In this document: positions 1 to 7,085 of the stretch, piece after piece
Numbering within the stretch: the first letter of the stretch is position 1
Layout: each line of letters begins with the position of its first letter
NCBI GenBank assembly: GCA_028287605.1
Contig: JAQBPI010000113.1
Location: 1 to 10,091 of the forward strand
Length of the DNA stretch: 10,091 bases
Origin: Chloroflexota bacterium
GTDB lineage: Bacteria > Chloroflexota > Dormibacteria > Aeolococcales > Aeolococcaceae
Direction of reading: 5' to 3'
Notes under the pieces: model-generated
What the model was told of the DNA's origin: nothing
What the model saw: the letters and a program-made list of their open reading frames with translations, nothing else
Databases searched by the model: none
Position numbers and translations under genes: made by a program

Positions 1-48
1 CCGGGCGGCCGCGACCGCCCCGGCCACGGCGAGGGCGGCGGGGACCAT
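1..48 (-). CDS. possible start of a further gene, cut by the window edge
   Basis: An ATG at 48 reading leftward opens 16 codons to the window edge, giving MVPAALAVAGAVAAAR. The stretch is hydrophobic and alanine-rich, like the start of a signal peptide or membrane segment, although it has no positive charge at the N-terminus. It begins 59 bases after the stop of the three-helix membrane protein upstream on the same strand, so it could be a further operon member. No clear Shine-Dalgarno sequence precedes it. The visible part is too short to assign a family or even to be sure it is translated. Confidence 0.3.
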   Translation of the reverse strand, partial: MVPAALAVAGAVAAAR

Positions 49-107
49 GCCTGGAGTCTGACCGGAGCGCGCCGGTGATGCGGCGCGCCCGCCGTGGCGA
101 CCGGCCG

Positions 108-527
108 TCACCCCGACGTGAGCTCGCCTCCCCGGCGGTGCAGGCGCGTCACCAGCCAGCCGCTGACCGCGAACAGCAGCAGCAGGAAGAGGTCGACCAC
201 GATCAGGCCCGCTCTGGTCGTGCGATAGCCGCGCTGCCACGGCCAGGCCCAGCCGGAGACCGCCTGGCCGCTGAGTGGAAGGAGCAGGACGGCGATCAGG
301 ACGATGGACAGGGCGAGTCCGCCGATGAGGTTGCGGTAGGCGCGCAGCCGCCGGCCCAGGCGCAGGCGGTCCGCCTCCACGGTGGGGCGCGGCTGCCGGA
401 CGGCGTCCTCGACGAGGGGGAACATCGCCGACAGGTAGGCGATGACGAAGACCAGCAGCACCCCGAGGAGGGCGAAGACGTCGGCGATCTGCCTGTCCAG
501 GTCGGGTGCCGCGTCCGCGGCCGTCAC
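108..527 (-). CDS. three-helix integral membrane protein, family not recognised
   Basis: The product has 139 residues and three clear hydrophobic segments at about 18-39, 67-85 and 106-128. An arginine-rich loop at about 44-66 lies between the first two, and a tryptophan-rich loop (SGWAWPWQRGYR) lies between the last two. The tail is short and basic. The GTG start was chosen because it overlaps the TGA of the upstream gene in a GTGA tetranucleotide, the usual arrangement for translational coupling. The same frame stays open further upstream, but that part lies inside the neighbouring gene in another frame and reads like a shadow. No catalytic or transport motif was seen. The tight pairing suggests it works with the 187-residue protein, perhaps as its membrane anchor or partner. 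The existence of the gene is fairly sure; its function is unknown. Confidence 0.75.
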   Translation of the reverse strand: MTAADAAPDLDRQIADVFALLGVLLVFVIAYLSAMFPLVEDAVRQPRPTVEADRLRLGRRLRAYRNLIGGLALSIVLIAVLLLPLSGQAVSGWAWPWQRGYRTTRAGLIVVDLFLLLLFAVSGWLVTRLHRRGGELTSG

Positions 528-1087
528 CGAGCCCTCGGCGCCAGGCCGAAGTGGGCGCGCACCGCCTGGAAGGTCTCGTCCGGGAACCTCCACAGCGGGC
601 CCCGCGGAACCCGGGTCGCATCCGGCAGGTCGTTGCGGCCCAGGTAGTCGAACACACGCGCGCGGACGGTCGGCGAGTCGAGCATCACCAGCCAGCGCTC
701 GTCCTCCCTGTCCCACTGCGCCGCCTCGAGCGCGGCGCCGATGTGCTCGACCAGGCTGGTGTCCAGCTCGACGCGGTAGCGCGCCACCGCGCTGTTGACC
801 AGCCGCCGAGCGGCGCTCGGGGTGAGCTTGAAGATCGCCGCTCCGAGGGACTCGACCTCGGAGAGCTCCATGCCCGCCTCGATGAGGCAGAGGACGCGGA
901 AGGCCCTCAGGTCGGTCACGGAGGAGAACGCCGCACGGCCCGTGGCCAGGGCGAGGGCTTCGATCGCACCGGCCCGAGCGATGAGCTCGGCGCTCCTCCT
1001 CGGATCCCCCCTCCGGTCGAGAACGTGCTCCAGGCGGGCGAGGTCCTCGTCGCTCAGGGGCACGTCGATGTGCAGGACGGACGTCAC
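524..1087 (-). CDS. soluble helical protein of unknown function
   Basis: The product has 187 residues, no signal peptide and no membrane segment. Much of it looks helical, with many Leu, Ala, Glu and Arg. A stretch around 55-100 (SVTDLRAFRVLCLIEAG, then LTPSAARRLVNSAV) looks vaguely like a small helical adaptor or DNA-binding fold. The C-terminal third contains aromatic patches (RWLVMLDSP, RGPLWRFPDETFQ). I do not recognise the family. The GTG at 1087 was chosen because GGGGAG lies about ten bases upstream. An ATG at 1129 in the same frame would add 14 residues but has no ribosome binding site. The gene begins 108 bases after the reductase stop, and its own stop overlaps the start of the membrane protein, so at least those two are probably co-translated. 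Confidence 0.75.
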   Translation of the reverse strand: MTSVLHIDVPLSDEDLARLEHVLDRRGDPRRSAELIARAGAIEALALATGRAAFSSVTDLRAFRVLCLIEAGMELSEVESLGAAIFKLTPSAARRLVNSAVARYRVELDTSLVEHIGAALEAAQWDREDERWLVMLDSPTVRARVFDYLGRNDLPDATRVPRGPLWRFPDETFQAVRAHFGLAPRAR

Positions 1088-1195
1088 GGACCGGTCTCTC
1101 CCCGCAGCAGCCGACGGTTGGCGGCCCATCCTAACGCCACGACACGCGGCGCCTGACGCTCGCTCCGGCGTCGAGGGCGGCGACGCGGTACCGCG

Positions 1196-2824
1196 CTAGC
1201 CGGCCGCGCCCTCCTCCTCGGCGGTGCCGGAGGGCTGGAGGCTCTCCTTGCCGACGCGCTCGACGAAGTCGGGCATCGCCTCGCCGGGCAGGCGTTCGCG
1301 GAGGTACCGGGCGATGATGCCGGTGGTCGCCACCCCCGCCCGCTCTCCGAGCACCCGGCCGACGCGGCGCGCGGTCACCGGGTCGTGGCCGAGACGGCCG
1401 CCGACGAACATCTCGTAGCCGTCGATCAGGTTCCTGTCGGCGTCGCGCATGGCGACGGCGCTGAGCCCGACGTCGGCGGCGGCGTGCTGGGCACAGCCGT
1501 GCGAGCAGCCGGAGATGTGGACCCGCAGCGGCTCGGCGCCGGCCTCGGACTCGACCAGGGGAGCCAGCTCGCGCTCCATGGTGCGCGCCAGGCCACGCGA
1601 GTCGCCCACCCCCCAGACGCACCATTCGCTGCCGGCGCAGACCTGGACGTCGACCAGGCTGCCCGCCCCCCTCGCGGGGAGGCCCACGGCGGCGAGCGCG
1701 TCGCACACCCGGTCGAGGTCACCGGCGTCGACGTCGTGGAGCTCGACGTTCTGCTCCTTGGTGAGGTACAGGGCGCCGTCTCCGAACTCGGTGGCGAGCC
1801 CCGCCAGGGTCTCGACCTGCCAGCCGGTCAGGTCGCCGAGAGGCACGTGAGCCTCGACCATGAACAGCCCTTCCTGGCGCTGCGGCGCCACCCCGGCGTG
1901 GGCGCCCAGCGGACGCCGGTCGCCGCCCATCACCTCGGCGGTGGTGCCGGCGCTCACCCCGGTCTCGGGACGCAGCTCGCGCAGCCGCTCGAGCACGGCC
2001 GCGGTGAACCGCTCCCCGCCCCACTCCTCGATGAGGAACTTGAGCCGCGCCTTGGCGGGACGGTCCCGGAACCCGTTGGCGCAGTAGGTGTCGGCCACCG
2101 CCTCGGTGACCGCCAGCACCTCGTCGGCGGGGACGAAGTCGAAGAGCAGGTGGGCGAGGCGGGGGCTCGAGGCCAGCGAGCCGCCCAGCCAGAGCTGGAA
2201 GCCGGGAGCGCCCTCGCGGGTGGTGGCGACGAAGCCCAGGTCGTTGACCTGGGCGTGGCACATGCACCCGTCACAGCCGGCGACGTAGACGTTGAGACGC
2301 CGCGGCAGGCTGGAGTTGTAGCGCGCCGCGTTCCTGAAGAAGAAGTCGTGGATGGCGACCACGGTGGGCCGGGTCTCGAAGGGCTCTGCGGCGCAGATCC
2401 CGGAGCGCGAGCAGCCGACGATGTTGCGCACCGTGTGGCCGCACGCGGAGCGGGTGGTCAGGCCCAGCGCCACCACCCCCTCGAGCACCTGCCGCACCTT
2501 CCGGCTCGGCACCGAGTGCAGCTCGAGGTTCTGGCGGGTGGTGATGTGCGCCTCGCCGTCGGCGAGCCGCTCGGAGAGCGCGGCGACGGCGCGGAGCCGG
2601 CCGGCCTCGATGCGACCTCCGGGGACACGGACGCGGACCATGTGCAGCCCCGGGGTGCGCTGGCTGCACACCCCCCAGGTCTTGAGGCGGTAGAACTCCT
2701 CCGAGGTCAGGCTCGCGTAGCCCTCGCGCTCCAGCCGGTCGAGGTCGACGTCGAGGCCCTCACGCTTGACGCGGTCGACGTCGATCTTCTGCTGCCACAG
2801 CGCGCGTTCGGTCTGGACCGCCAT
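1196..2824 (-). CDS. siroheme/[4Fe-4S] nitrite or sulfite reductase
   Basis: This 542-residue cytoplasmic enzyme belongs to the ferredoxin-type nitrite/sulfite reductase family, which reduces nitrite to ammonia or sulfite to sulfide with six electrons at a siroheme bridged to a [4Fe-4S] cluster. The two-fold repeat of the family is visible: TTRQNLELH near 95-103 in the first half is matched by LTKEQNVELH near 354-363 in the second. The four cluster cysteines are present as Cys396-x5-Cys402 (VCAGSEWC) and Cys440-x3-Cys444 (SGCSHGC). By recalled alignment the anion-binding positions are Arg97, Arg133, Arg176 and Asn178. The Asn is the residue plant nitrite reductases have where sulfite reductases have Lys, which leans towards nitrite; that is an inference. 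Length is normal for the family. The ATG at 2824 has a good ribosome binding site; the frame is open to a GTG at 2887 without one. No flavoprotein subunit is nearby, so the electron donor is probably ferredoxin. Confidence 0.95.
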   Translation of the reverse strand: MAVQTERALWQQKIDVDRVKREGLDVDLDRLEREGYASLTSEEFYRLKTWGVCSQRTPGLHMVRVRVPGGRIEAGRLRAVAALSERLADGEAHITTRQNLELHSVPSRKVRQVLEGVVALGLTTRSACGHTVRNIVGCSRSGICAAEPFETRPTVVAIHDFFFRNAARYNSSLPRRLNVYVAGCDGCMCHAQVNDLGFVATTREGAPGFQLWLGGSLASSPRLAHLLFDFVPADEVLAVTEAVADTYCANGFRDRPAKARLKFLIEEWGGERFTAAVLERLRELRPETGVSAGTTAEVMGGDRRPLGAHAGVAPQRQEGLFMVEAHVPLGDLTGWQVETLAGLATEFGDGALYLTKEQNVELHDVDAGDLDRVCDALAAVGLPARGAGSLVDVQVCAGSEWCVWGVGDSRGLARTMERELAPLVESEAGAEPLRVHISGCSHGCAQHAAADVGLSAVAMRDADRNLIDGYEMFVGGRLGHDPVTARRVGRVLGERAGVATTGIIARYLRERLPGEAMPDFVERVGKESLQPSGTAEEEGAAG

Positions 2825-2828
2825 GCCG

Positions 2829-2836
2829 CCTCCCTC
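2829..2836 (-). promoter_or_regulatory. ribosome binding site that sets the reductase start
   Basis: GAGGGAGG lies four bases upstream of the ATG at 2824. It favours this start over the in-frame GTG at 2887, which has no such site and would add 21 residues unlike the family. Confidence 0.6.
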
Positions 2837-3036
2837 GTCCACCGGCCCGCGCGCACGGATGCACACGATGCTCCAGCCAGTGCTCACAGTCTTGTCAGGG
2901 AGGAGCGCTCCGGGCTACGGTGGCGGCACACAAACGCCGCGACTCCCGCTTGGGGCGAGGCGGAGGAGCGCCGTCGAGGGCCTCGTGCGACTGTCCCGCG
3001 CACGGGTGGTGCGCTGGTGGGACCGTACGGCGAGCC

Positions 3037-3156
3037 TCAGCCGACGTGGGCGGAGGCGATCCCGGACAGGCCCACGACGGCCAGGCCCGCCCAGGCCACC
3101 ACCAGCGCCAGCGCCCGGTTGTACAGGGTGTTGCCGAGGTGTGCCGTGAAGTCCAT
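3037..3156 (-). CDS. 39-residue single-span membrane miniprotein
   Basis: The frame encodes MDFTAHLGNTLYNRALALVV followed by AWAGLAVVGLSGIASAHVG. There is a polar N-terminus of about 14 residues, then one hydrophobic span at about 15-35. Three things argue that it is real. GGAGGA lies six bases upstream of the ATG. Of its 38 sense codons after the start, only one (GCA) ends in A or T, matching the bias of the neighbouring genes. The composition is that of a clean transmembrane helix. It has no cysteine or histidine pair to bind a cofactor and resembles no family I know. It lies 212 bases upstream of the reductase on the same strand with no obvious terminator between them, so it may be the first gene of that transcript. 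No protein gene is seen in the 212-base gap. Confidence 0.7.
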   Translation of the reverse strand: MDFTAHLGNTLYNRALALVVAWAGLAVVGLSGIASAHVG

Positions 3157-3162
3157 CCCGCG

Positions 3163-3168
3163 TCCTCC
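3163..3168 (-). promoter_or_regulatory. ribosome binding site of the miniprotein gene
   Basis: GGAGGA lies six bases before the ATG at 3156, a near-ideal Shine-Dalgarno sequence and spacing. It is a main reason for calling this very short gene. Confidence 0.65.
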
Positions 3169-3233
3169 GCGAAGCCGTTCCCACCTCGAGGGTGGCGCGC
3201 GGACGCGGCCCGTCCTCGCCGCTCACCGGCCTC

Positions 3234-3249
3234 GTGACGGCGATGTCAC
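3234..3249. repeat. inverted repeat GTGAC-N6-GTCAC in the divergent intergenic region
   Basis: GTGAC and GTCAC are perfect inverted arms separated by GGCGAT. The site lies between the minus-strand miniprotein/reductase genes and the plus-strand c-di-GMP gene, where an operator could serve either. The spacing does not match the CRP/FNR pattern (GTGA-N6-TCAC), because here GTGA and TCAC are eight bases apart. Five-base arms can arise by chance, so the call is weak. Confidence 0.25.
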
Positions 3250-3352
3250 CGCGGCGTTGCAGGACCGCCCGGAACGCGTCGAGGAGCACTGGGGGAAGCC
3301 GTAACCGGGCCGCGATCGAACCCGGGTCGAACCTTGCGGAGAGCCCCGGAGA

Positions 3353-3379
3353 ATGACGGGGATGAGCTGCAGGGAGTGA
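3353..3379 (+). other. possible eight-codon upstream ORF
   Basis: ATG at 3353 encodes MTGMSCRE and stops with TGA at 3377-3379. A GGAGAG sits about ten bases before the ATG. The stop overlaps an in-frame GTG (3376) of the large downstream gene as GTGA. It could tune translation of that gene by coupling, but there is no direct evidence that it is translated. Confidence 0.2.
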
Positions 3380-3408
3380 GGCGCGCCGCCGACGGGGTGG
3401 GAGCACGG

Positions 3409-6400
3409 GTGGCGCCGGGCGCCTCTCCGACCGGATCGCCGTCTCCGGGAGCCGGCGGCGGGATTCGCGGCGCCGCCGGCACGGCCGGCCGGCTCCTTCT
3501 CGTCCTCGTCGCCTACTACCTCGCCGCCCGGATGGGGCTCCTGCTCTCCTTCCGCCACACCAACGTCACCCCGGTCTGGCCGCCCTCCGGCATCGCCGTC
3601 GCCGCGCTTCTGCTCCTCGGCCGGCGGGTGTGGCCCGCGCTCACCCTGGGCGCCCTCCTCGCCAACCTCAGCACCGGGCTGCCGCCCGCCGTCGCTGCGG
3701 GCATCGCCGCCGGGAACACCCTGGAGTACGTGCTCGCCGCGCACCTGCTGCGGCGCAGCGGCATCCACCCCTCGCTCGACCGCCTCCGCGACGTCCTCGC
3801 CCTGGTGGGCCTGGGATGCGCGCTCAGCCCGCTGGTGGCGGCCACCACCGGCGCCCTGTGCCTCTGGGCGGGCGGGGTCGCCAGCGCCGCCGACCTCCCC
3901 ACCGTCTGGACGGTCTGGTGGCTGGGCGACGGCATGGGCATCCTGGTGGTCACCTCCGCGCTGCTCGCCCTCTCGGCGGCCTCCGGCGGGCGCCGGCTGA
4001 GCACCGCCGCACGCATCGAGGGGGCGATCCTGCTCGGGCTGCTGGCGACCTCCGCGGCGCTGGTCTTCCTCGGCGGCTTCCAGCACCCCTACCTGGTCTA
4101 CCCGGTGGCGATCTGGGCGGCGATCCGGCTCGGACAGCTGGGCGCGACCGGCTCGACCCTGGTCGTCTCCAGCATCGCGGTGTGGGGCACGGTGCAGGGC
4201 AGGGGGCCGTTCGCCGTGGGGACCACGGTCGCCGCGCTGACCGACCTGCTGCTCTTCACCGGCGTGCTCGCGGTCACCGCCATGGTCCTCGCGGCTGCCA
4301 TCATCGCCGGCCGGGAGGCGGCGCGGCGGGAGATGTTGCGCCGCTCCCAGCTCGAGATCGAGGAGCGGTTCCGCCACCTCTACGGCGCCGCCTTCGACGG
4401 CATCATGGTCCACGACGGCGAGCGCGTCCTCGAGGCCAACCGCGCGATGGCGGCGATGTTCGGATACTCCGACGACGCCCTCCTCACCATGCCCCTGGCC
4501 GCGCTGATCGACCAGGGCTCGCTGCACGTGCTGCGGCCGGGTGCGCGGGGTGGCGACGAGGTCGTCGAGATCCAGGCGATCCGGCACGGCGGCGGCCGCT
4601 TCGTCGCCGAGCTCACCGACCGCGCCGTGCCGCTCGCCTCCGGGGAGGTGCGGGTGGCGGCGCTGCGCGACATCAGCGACCGGGTCACCGCCGAGCGGCT
4701 GCGCGCCATGCAGTTCGCGGTCACCCGCATCCTCGCCGAGGCGTACACCCTCGACGACGCCGCGCCGCTGGTCCTGGAGACGATGGCGGGCGCGCTCGCC
4801 TGGCAGGCCGGCATGGTCCTCCTCGTCGACCCCGGCACGCACAGGCTGGTGATGCGGCACGGCTGGCTCTCGCCGCCCCTGTCGGGCAGCCGGGTGCTGG
4901 AGGATGCGGCGGCCGCCACGTGGGCCCGCGGCGACGGGCTCCCCGGCCGGGTGTGGGCCAGCGAACGGCCGGTCACCGTGGCCGACGTGGCCGGCAACCT
5001 GGGGCTGCCCGGCATCAGCGTGGCCCCGGGCAGGGGCTTTCGCCACGGCGCCGGCTTCCCCATCCTCCACGAGGGGCGGGTGACCGGCGTGGTCGCCTTC
5101 GCCGGCCTCCAGCCACGGCCGCCCGGCGAGGACCTGGTGGCCCTGCTCGCCGACATCGGCAGCCAGCTGGGACAGTTCGTGGAGCGCAAGCGGGTCGAGT
5201 CGGCCCTGGCCGAGAGCGCCGCCCGGCTCGCCGCACTCGCCGCCACCGACCCGCTCACCGGCCTGCCCAACCGCCGGGAGTTCGAGCGTGCGCTCCGCGA
5301 TGCCCAGCCCGGCGGCTACTCGGTTCTGGCCATCGACGTCGACAACCTGAAGGTGATCAACGACGCCTACGGTCACGAGGCGGGCGACGCCGCCCTGCAG
5401 GCGGTGGGCTCGGCCCTGCGCATGGGGCTGCGCGACATCGACATCGTCGCCAGGACCGGTGGCGACGAGTTCGCGGCGCTGCTCCCCGGCCTCGGCGGCG
5501 ACGAGGCGGCGGCGGCGGCCGAGCGGCTGCGCTGCACCATGCACGGCATCGCCCTGCCCCGAGGCCAGGCGAGGGTGAGCGTCGGCTGCGCGGTGGGCGC
5601 CGCCCGCGAGGACGCGCTCCGCTGCTGGGCGGCGGCCGACGAGGCCCTCTACCGCGCCAAGAGCTCGGGCCGAGACCGCTTCGAGCTGGTGCCCGACGAG
5701 GCCCGGGGAGCGGTGTCCCCCACCCGCAGGGCACGCTGGGAGAGCCTGCTCCCGGGTCTCATCAGCGCCGACGGCATGGTCACCGTGTTCCAGCCGATCA
5801 TCGAGCTAGCCACCGGCGAGGTGGTGGGCTACGAGGCGCTGGCGCGTCCGGCGAGCGGGTCACGCGACGCCGCGGTCGACGAGCTCTTCGACGCCGCCGA
5901 CCGCCTGGGCATGGGACGCGACCTCGACTGGGTCTGCCGGCGCGCCGCTCTCCAGGCCGCCCGCCGCCTCCCCCCGGGCTGCAACATCTTCGTCAACGTC
6001 GGCGCCGGCTCGCTGCTCGAACCGGTGCACGGCGTCGACCAGATGCTGCTGCTGCTGCGCTGGGCGCACCGCCGCCCCGAGGAGGTGGTGCTGGAGATCA
6101 CCGAGCGCGACGCGGTGCACGACCTCGACCGGCTCACCGAGGTCCTCCGCGTCTACCGCGCCCATGGGTTCCGCTTCGCCCTCGACGACGTCGGCGAGGG
6201 CCATTCGACCTTCGAGGTGCTCGCCGCCGCCACCCCGGAGTTCCTCAAGGTGGCGGGCAGCCTGGTGCGCCGGGTGGACGCGCTCGGGCCCCGCGGCGCC
6301 ATCGACGCCCTGGTCGCCTTCGCCACGACGACCGGCGCGGAGGTGATCGCCGAGGGCCTGGAGACCGCGGAGTCGGCGGTCACCCTCCGCCGACTCGGGG

Positions 6401-6474
6401 TGACCCTGGGCCAGGGCTTCGCCCTCGGCCGCCCGGCGGAGCCGGAGGTCTGGTGCCGGGCGGCGTCCGCCTGA
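3409..6474 (+). CDS. membrane c-di-GMP synthase/phosphodiesterase (MASE1-PAS-GAF-GGDEF-EAL)
   Basis: The 1021-residue product makes and/or degrades cyclic di-GMP. Domains in order: a multi-span MASE1 sensor (about 28-300, with the typical NVTPVWPPSGIAVA), PAS (about 315-425), GAF (about 430-595, with GDGLPGRVW), GGDEF (about 605-765) and EAL (about 787-1015). The cyclase motif GGDEF is intact at 684-688. An RxxD product-inhibition site (RDID, 675-678) ends five residues before it, the correct spacing. The phosphodiesterase residues also appear intact: Glu809 of EAL, Asn863, Glu896, Asp926-Asp927, Lys947, Glu982 and Gln1002. The loop reads DDVGEGHS rather than the common DDFGTGYS, and the Asp that usually follows the catalytic Lys is replaced (LKVAG). 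The GTG at 3409 was chosen for GGGAG five bases upstream; GTG 3376 and TTG 3334 are in frame and also possible. The MASE1, PAS and GAF ligands are unknown. The gene is divergent from the reductase block and convergent with nrdR. Confidence 0.93.
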   Translation: MAPGASPTGSPSPGAGGGIRGAAGTAGRLLLVLVAYYLAARMGLLLSFRHTNVTPVWPPSGIAVAALLLLGRRVWPALTLGALLANLSTGLPPAVAAGIAAGNTLEYVLAAHLLRRSGIHPSLDRLRDVLALVGLGCALSPLVAATTGALCLWAGGVASAADLPTVWTVWWLGDGMGILVVTSALLALSAASGGRRLSTAARIEGAILLGLLATSAALVFLGGFQHPYLVYPVAIWAAIRLGQLGATGSTLVVSSIAVWGTVQGRGPFAVGTTVAALTDLLLFTGVLAVTAMVLAAAIIAGREAARREMLRRSQLEIEERFRHLYGAAFDGIMVHDGERVLEANRAMAAMFGYSDDALLTMPLAALIDQGSLHVLRPGARGGDEVVEIQAIRHGGGRFVAELTDRAVPLASGEVRVAALRDISDRVTAERLRAMQFAVTRILAEAYTLDDAAPLVLETMAGALAWQAGMVLLVDPGTHRLVMRHGWLSPPLSGSRVLEDAAAATWARGDGLPGRVWASERPVTVADVAGNLGLPGISVAPGRGFRHGAGFPILHEGRVTGVVAFAGLQPRPPGEDLVALLADIGSQLGQFVERKRVESALAESAARLAALAATDPLTGLPNRREFERALRDAQPGGYSVLAIDVDNLKVINDAYGHEAGDAALQAVGSALRMGLRDIDIVARTGGDEFAALLPGLGGDEAAAAAERLRCTMHGIALPRGQARVSVGCAVGAAREDALRCWAAADEALYRAKSSGRDRFELVPDEARGAVSPTRRARWESLLPGLISADGMVTVFQPIIELATGEVVGYEALARPASGSRDAAVDELFDAADRLGMGRDLDWVCRRAALQAARRLPPGCNIFVNVGAGSLLEPVHGVDQMLLLLRWAHRRPEEVVLEITERDAVHDLDRLTEVLRVYRAHGFRFALDDVGEGHSTFEVLAAATPEFLKVAGSLVRRVDALGPRGAIDALVAFATTTGAEVIAEGLETAESAVTLRRLGVTLGQGFALGRPAEPEVWCRAASA

Positions 6475-6504
6475 GCCCCTCGCTCCCGTTCGTCGAGCCC
6501 GCGG

Positions 6505-7041
6505 CTACTTGCCCAGGTCGAGGGGCAGCTCGCTCTCCCCGGACCGGGCCGGGCGGGGACGGCGCGGCTCCGGCCGGCGCGTGCCCGAGGGCTGGGAGAG
6601 GAGCTGCTCGATGGTCGCGCGCATGTCGCTCATGTCCTTGAAGGAGCGGTACACGGAGGCGAAGCGCACGTAGGCGATCTCGTCGATGTCGCGCAGCCGC
6701 TCCATCACCAGCTCACCCAGCTCGCGGCTGGGGATCTCGGTGCTCCCCCGTCCGCGCAGGGCGTTCTCGATCTCCTCCACCAGCGCCTCGAGGCGCGACG
6801 GCGCCACCTCACGCTTCTTGGTGGCGGTGAGCAGGCCGCCGAGCAGCTTGCGACGGTCGAACTCCTCGCGGCGCCCGTCCTTCTTCACCACGTAGAGCGG
6901 GACCGATTCGACCCGCTCGTAGGTGGTGAAGCGGCGCTTGCAGGCCAGGCACTCACGGCGCCGGCGGATCGCCTCACCCGTCTCCGAATCGCGTGAGTCG
7001 ACCACCTTGGAGTCGGCGTTGGCGCAGTAGGGGCATCTCAT
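6505..7041 (-). CDS. nrdR: NrdR, ATP/dATP-sensing repressor of ribonucleotide reductase genes
   Basis: The 178-residue protein has the two NrdR parts. The first is an N-terminal zinc ribbon with Cys3-Pro-Tyr-Cys6 and Cys31-Leu-Ala-Cys34, followed by the signature KRRFTTYERVE. The second is an ATP-cone of about 49-139 containing VVKKDGRREEFDRRKL and ending in YVRFASVYRSF. In the family, nucleotide state in the cone controls binding to NrdR boxes upstream of nrd genes. A tail of about 30 residues, rich in Pro and Arg, follows the cone and makes it longer than the usual 150-160. It starts 44 bases after the ftsZ stop, so it is probably the third gene of the division operon. No clear Shine-Dalgarno sequence lies next to the ATG. 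No terminator is visible in the 30 bases separating its stop from that of the convergent c-di-GMP gene. No nrd genes or NrdR boxes were seen in the window. Confidence 0.96.
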   Translation of the reverse strand: MRCPYCANADSKVVDSRDSETGEAIRRRRECLACKRRFTTYERVESVPLYVVKKDGRREEFDRRKLLGGLLTATKKREVAPSRLEALVEEIENALRGRGSTEIPSRELGELVMERLRDIDEIAYVRFASVYRSFKDMSDMRATIEQLLSQPSGTRRPEPRRPRPARSGESELPLDLGK

Positions 7042-7085
7042 GACCGGGAGGCGGAGGCCGGCGGGTCCCGGACCTCCGCGTCGAC

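Noticed and set aside
1155-1195. Short hairpins after the reductase stop (GACGC/GCGTC and palindrome CGCGGTACCGCG)
   Set aside because: The stems are only 4-5 bp with no U-tract on either strand, so a terminator cannot be supported.
2902-2911. 10-bp palindrome GGAGCGCTCC upstream of the reductase
   Set aside because: It is short, single and expected by chance at this base composition. No promoter boxes were found around it.
1385-3304. 639-codon open frame on the plus strand opposite the reductase
   Set aside because: It is antisense to a certain reductase gene, with the low-complexity composition of a shadow.
3309-3340. tRNA-like T-arm pattern around CGAACCCGGGTCGAAC
   Set aside because: The GGTTCGA-like bases occur on the minus strand, but no matching acceptor, D or anticodon stems could be drawn around them.
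3223-5544. 773-codon open frame on the minus strand opposite the c-di-GMP gene
   Set aside because: It is a shadow of the plus-strand gene, which has unmistakable domains. The composition (runs of Gly, Ala, Arg, Glu, Gln, His) is typical of antisense frames in GC-rich DNA.
6475-6504. Possible bidirectional terminator between the c-di-GMP gene and nrdR
   Set aside because: No stem-loop or T-tract could be found in the 30 bases between the two stops.
3630-6641. 1003-codon open frame on the plus strand overlapping the c-di-GMP gene in another frame
   Set aside because: It is an Arg/Pro/Gly-rich shadow frame without recognisable domains, and it runs past the true stop into the convergent nrdR gene.
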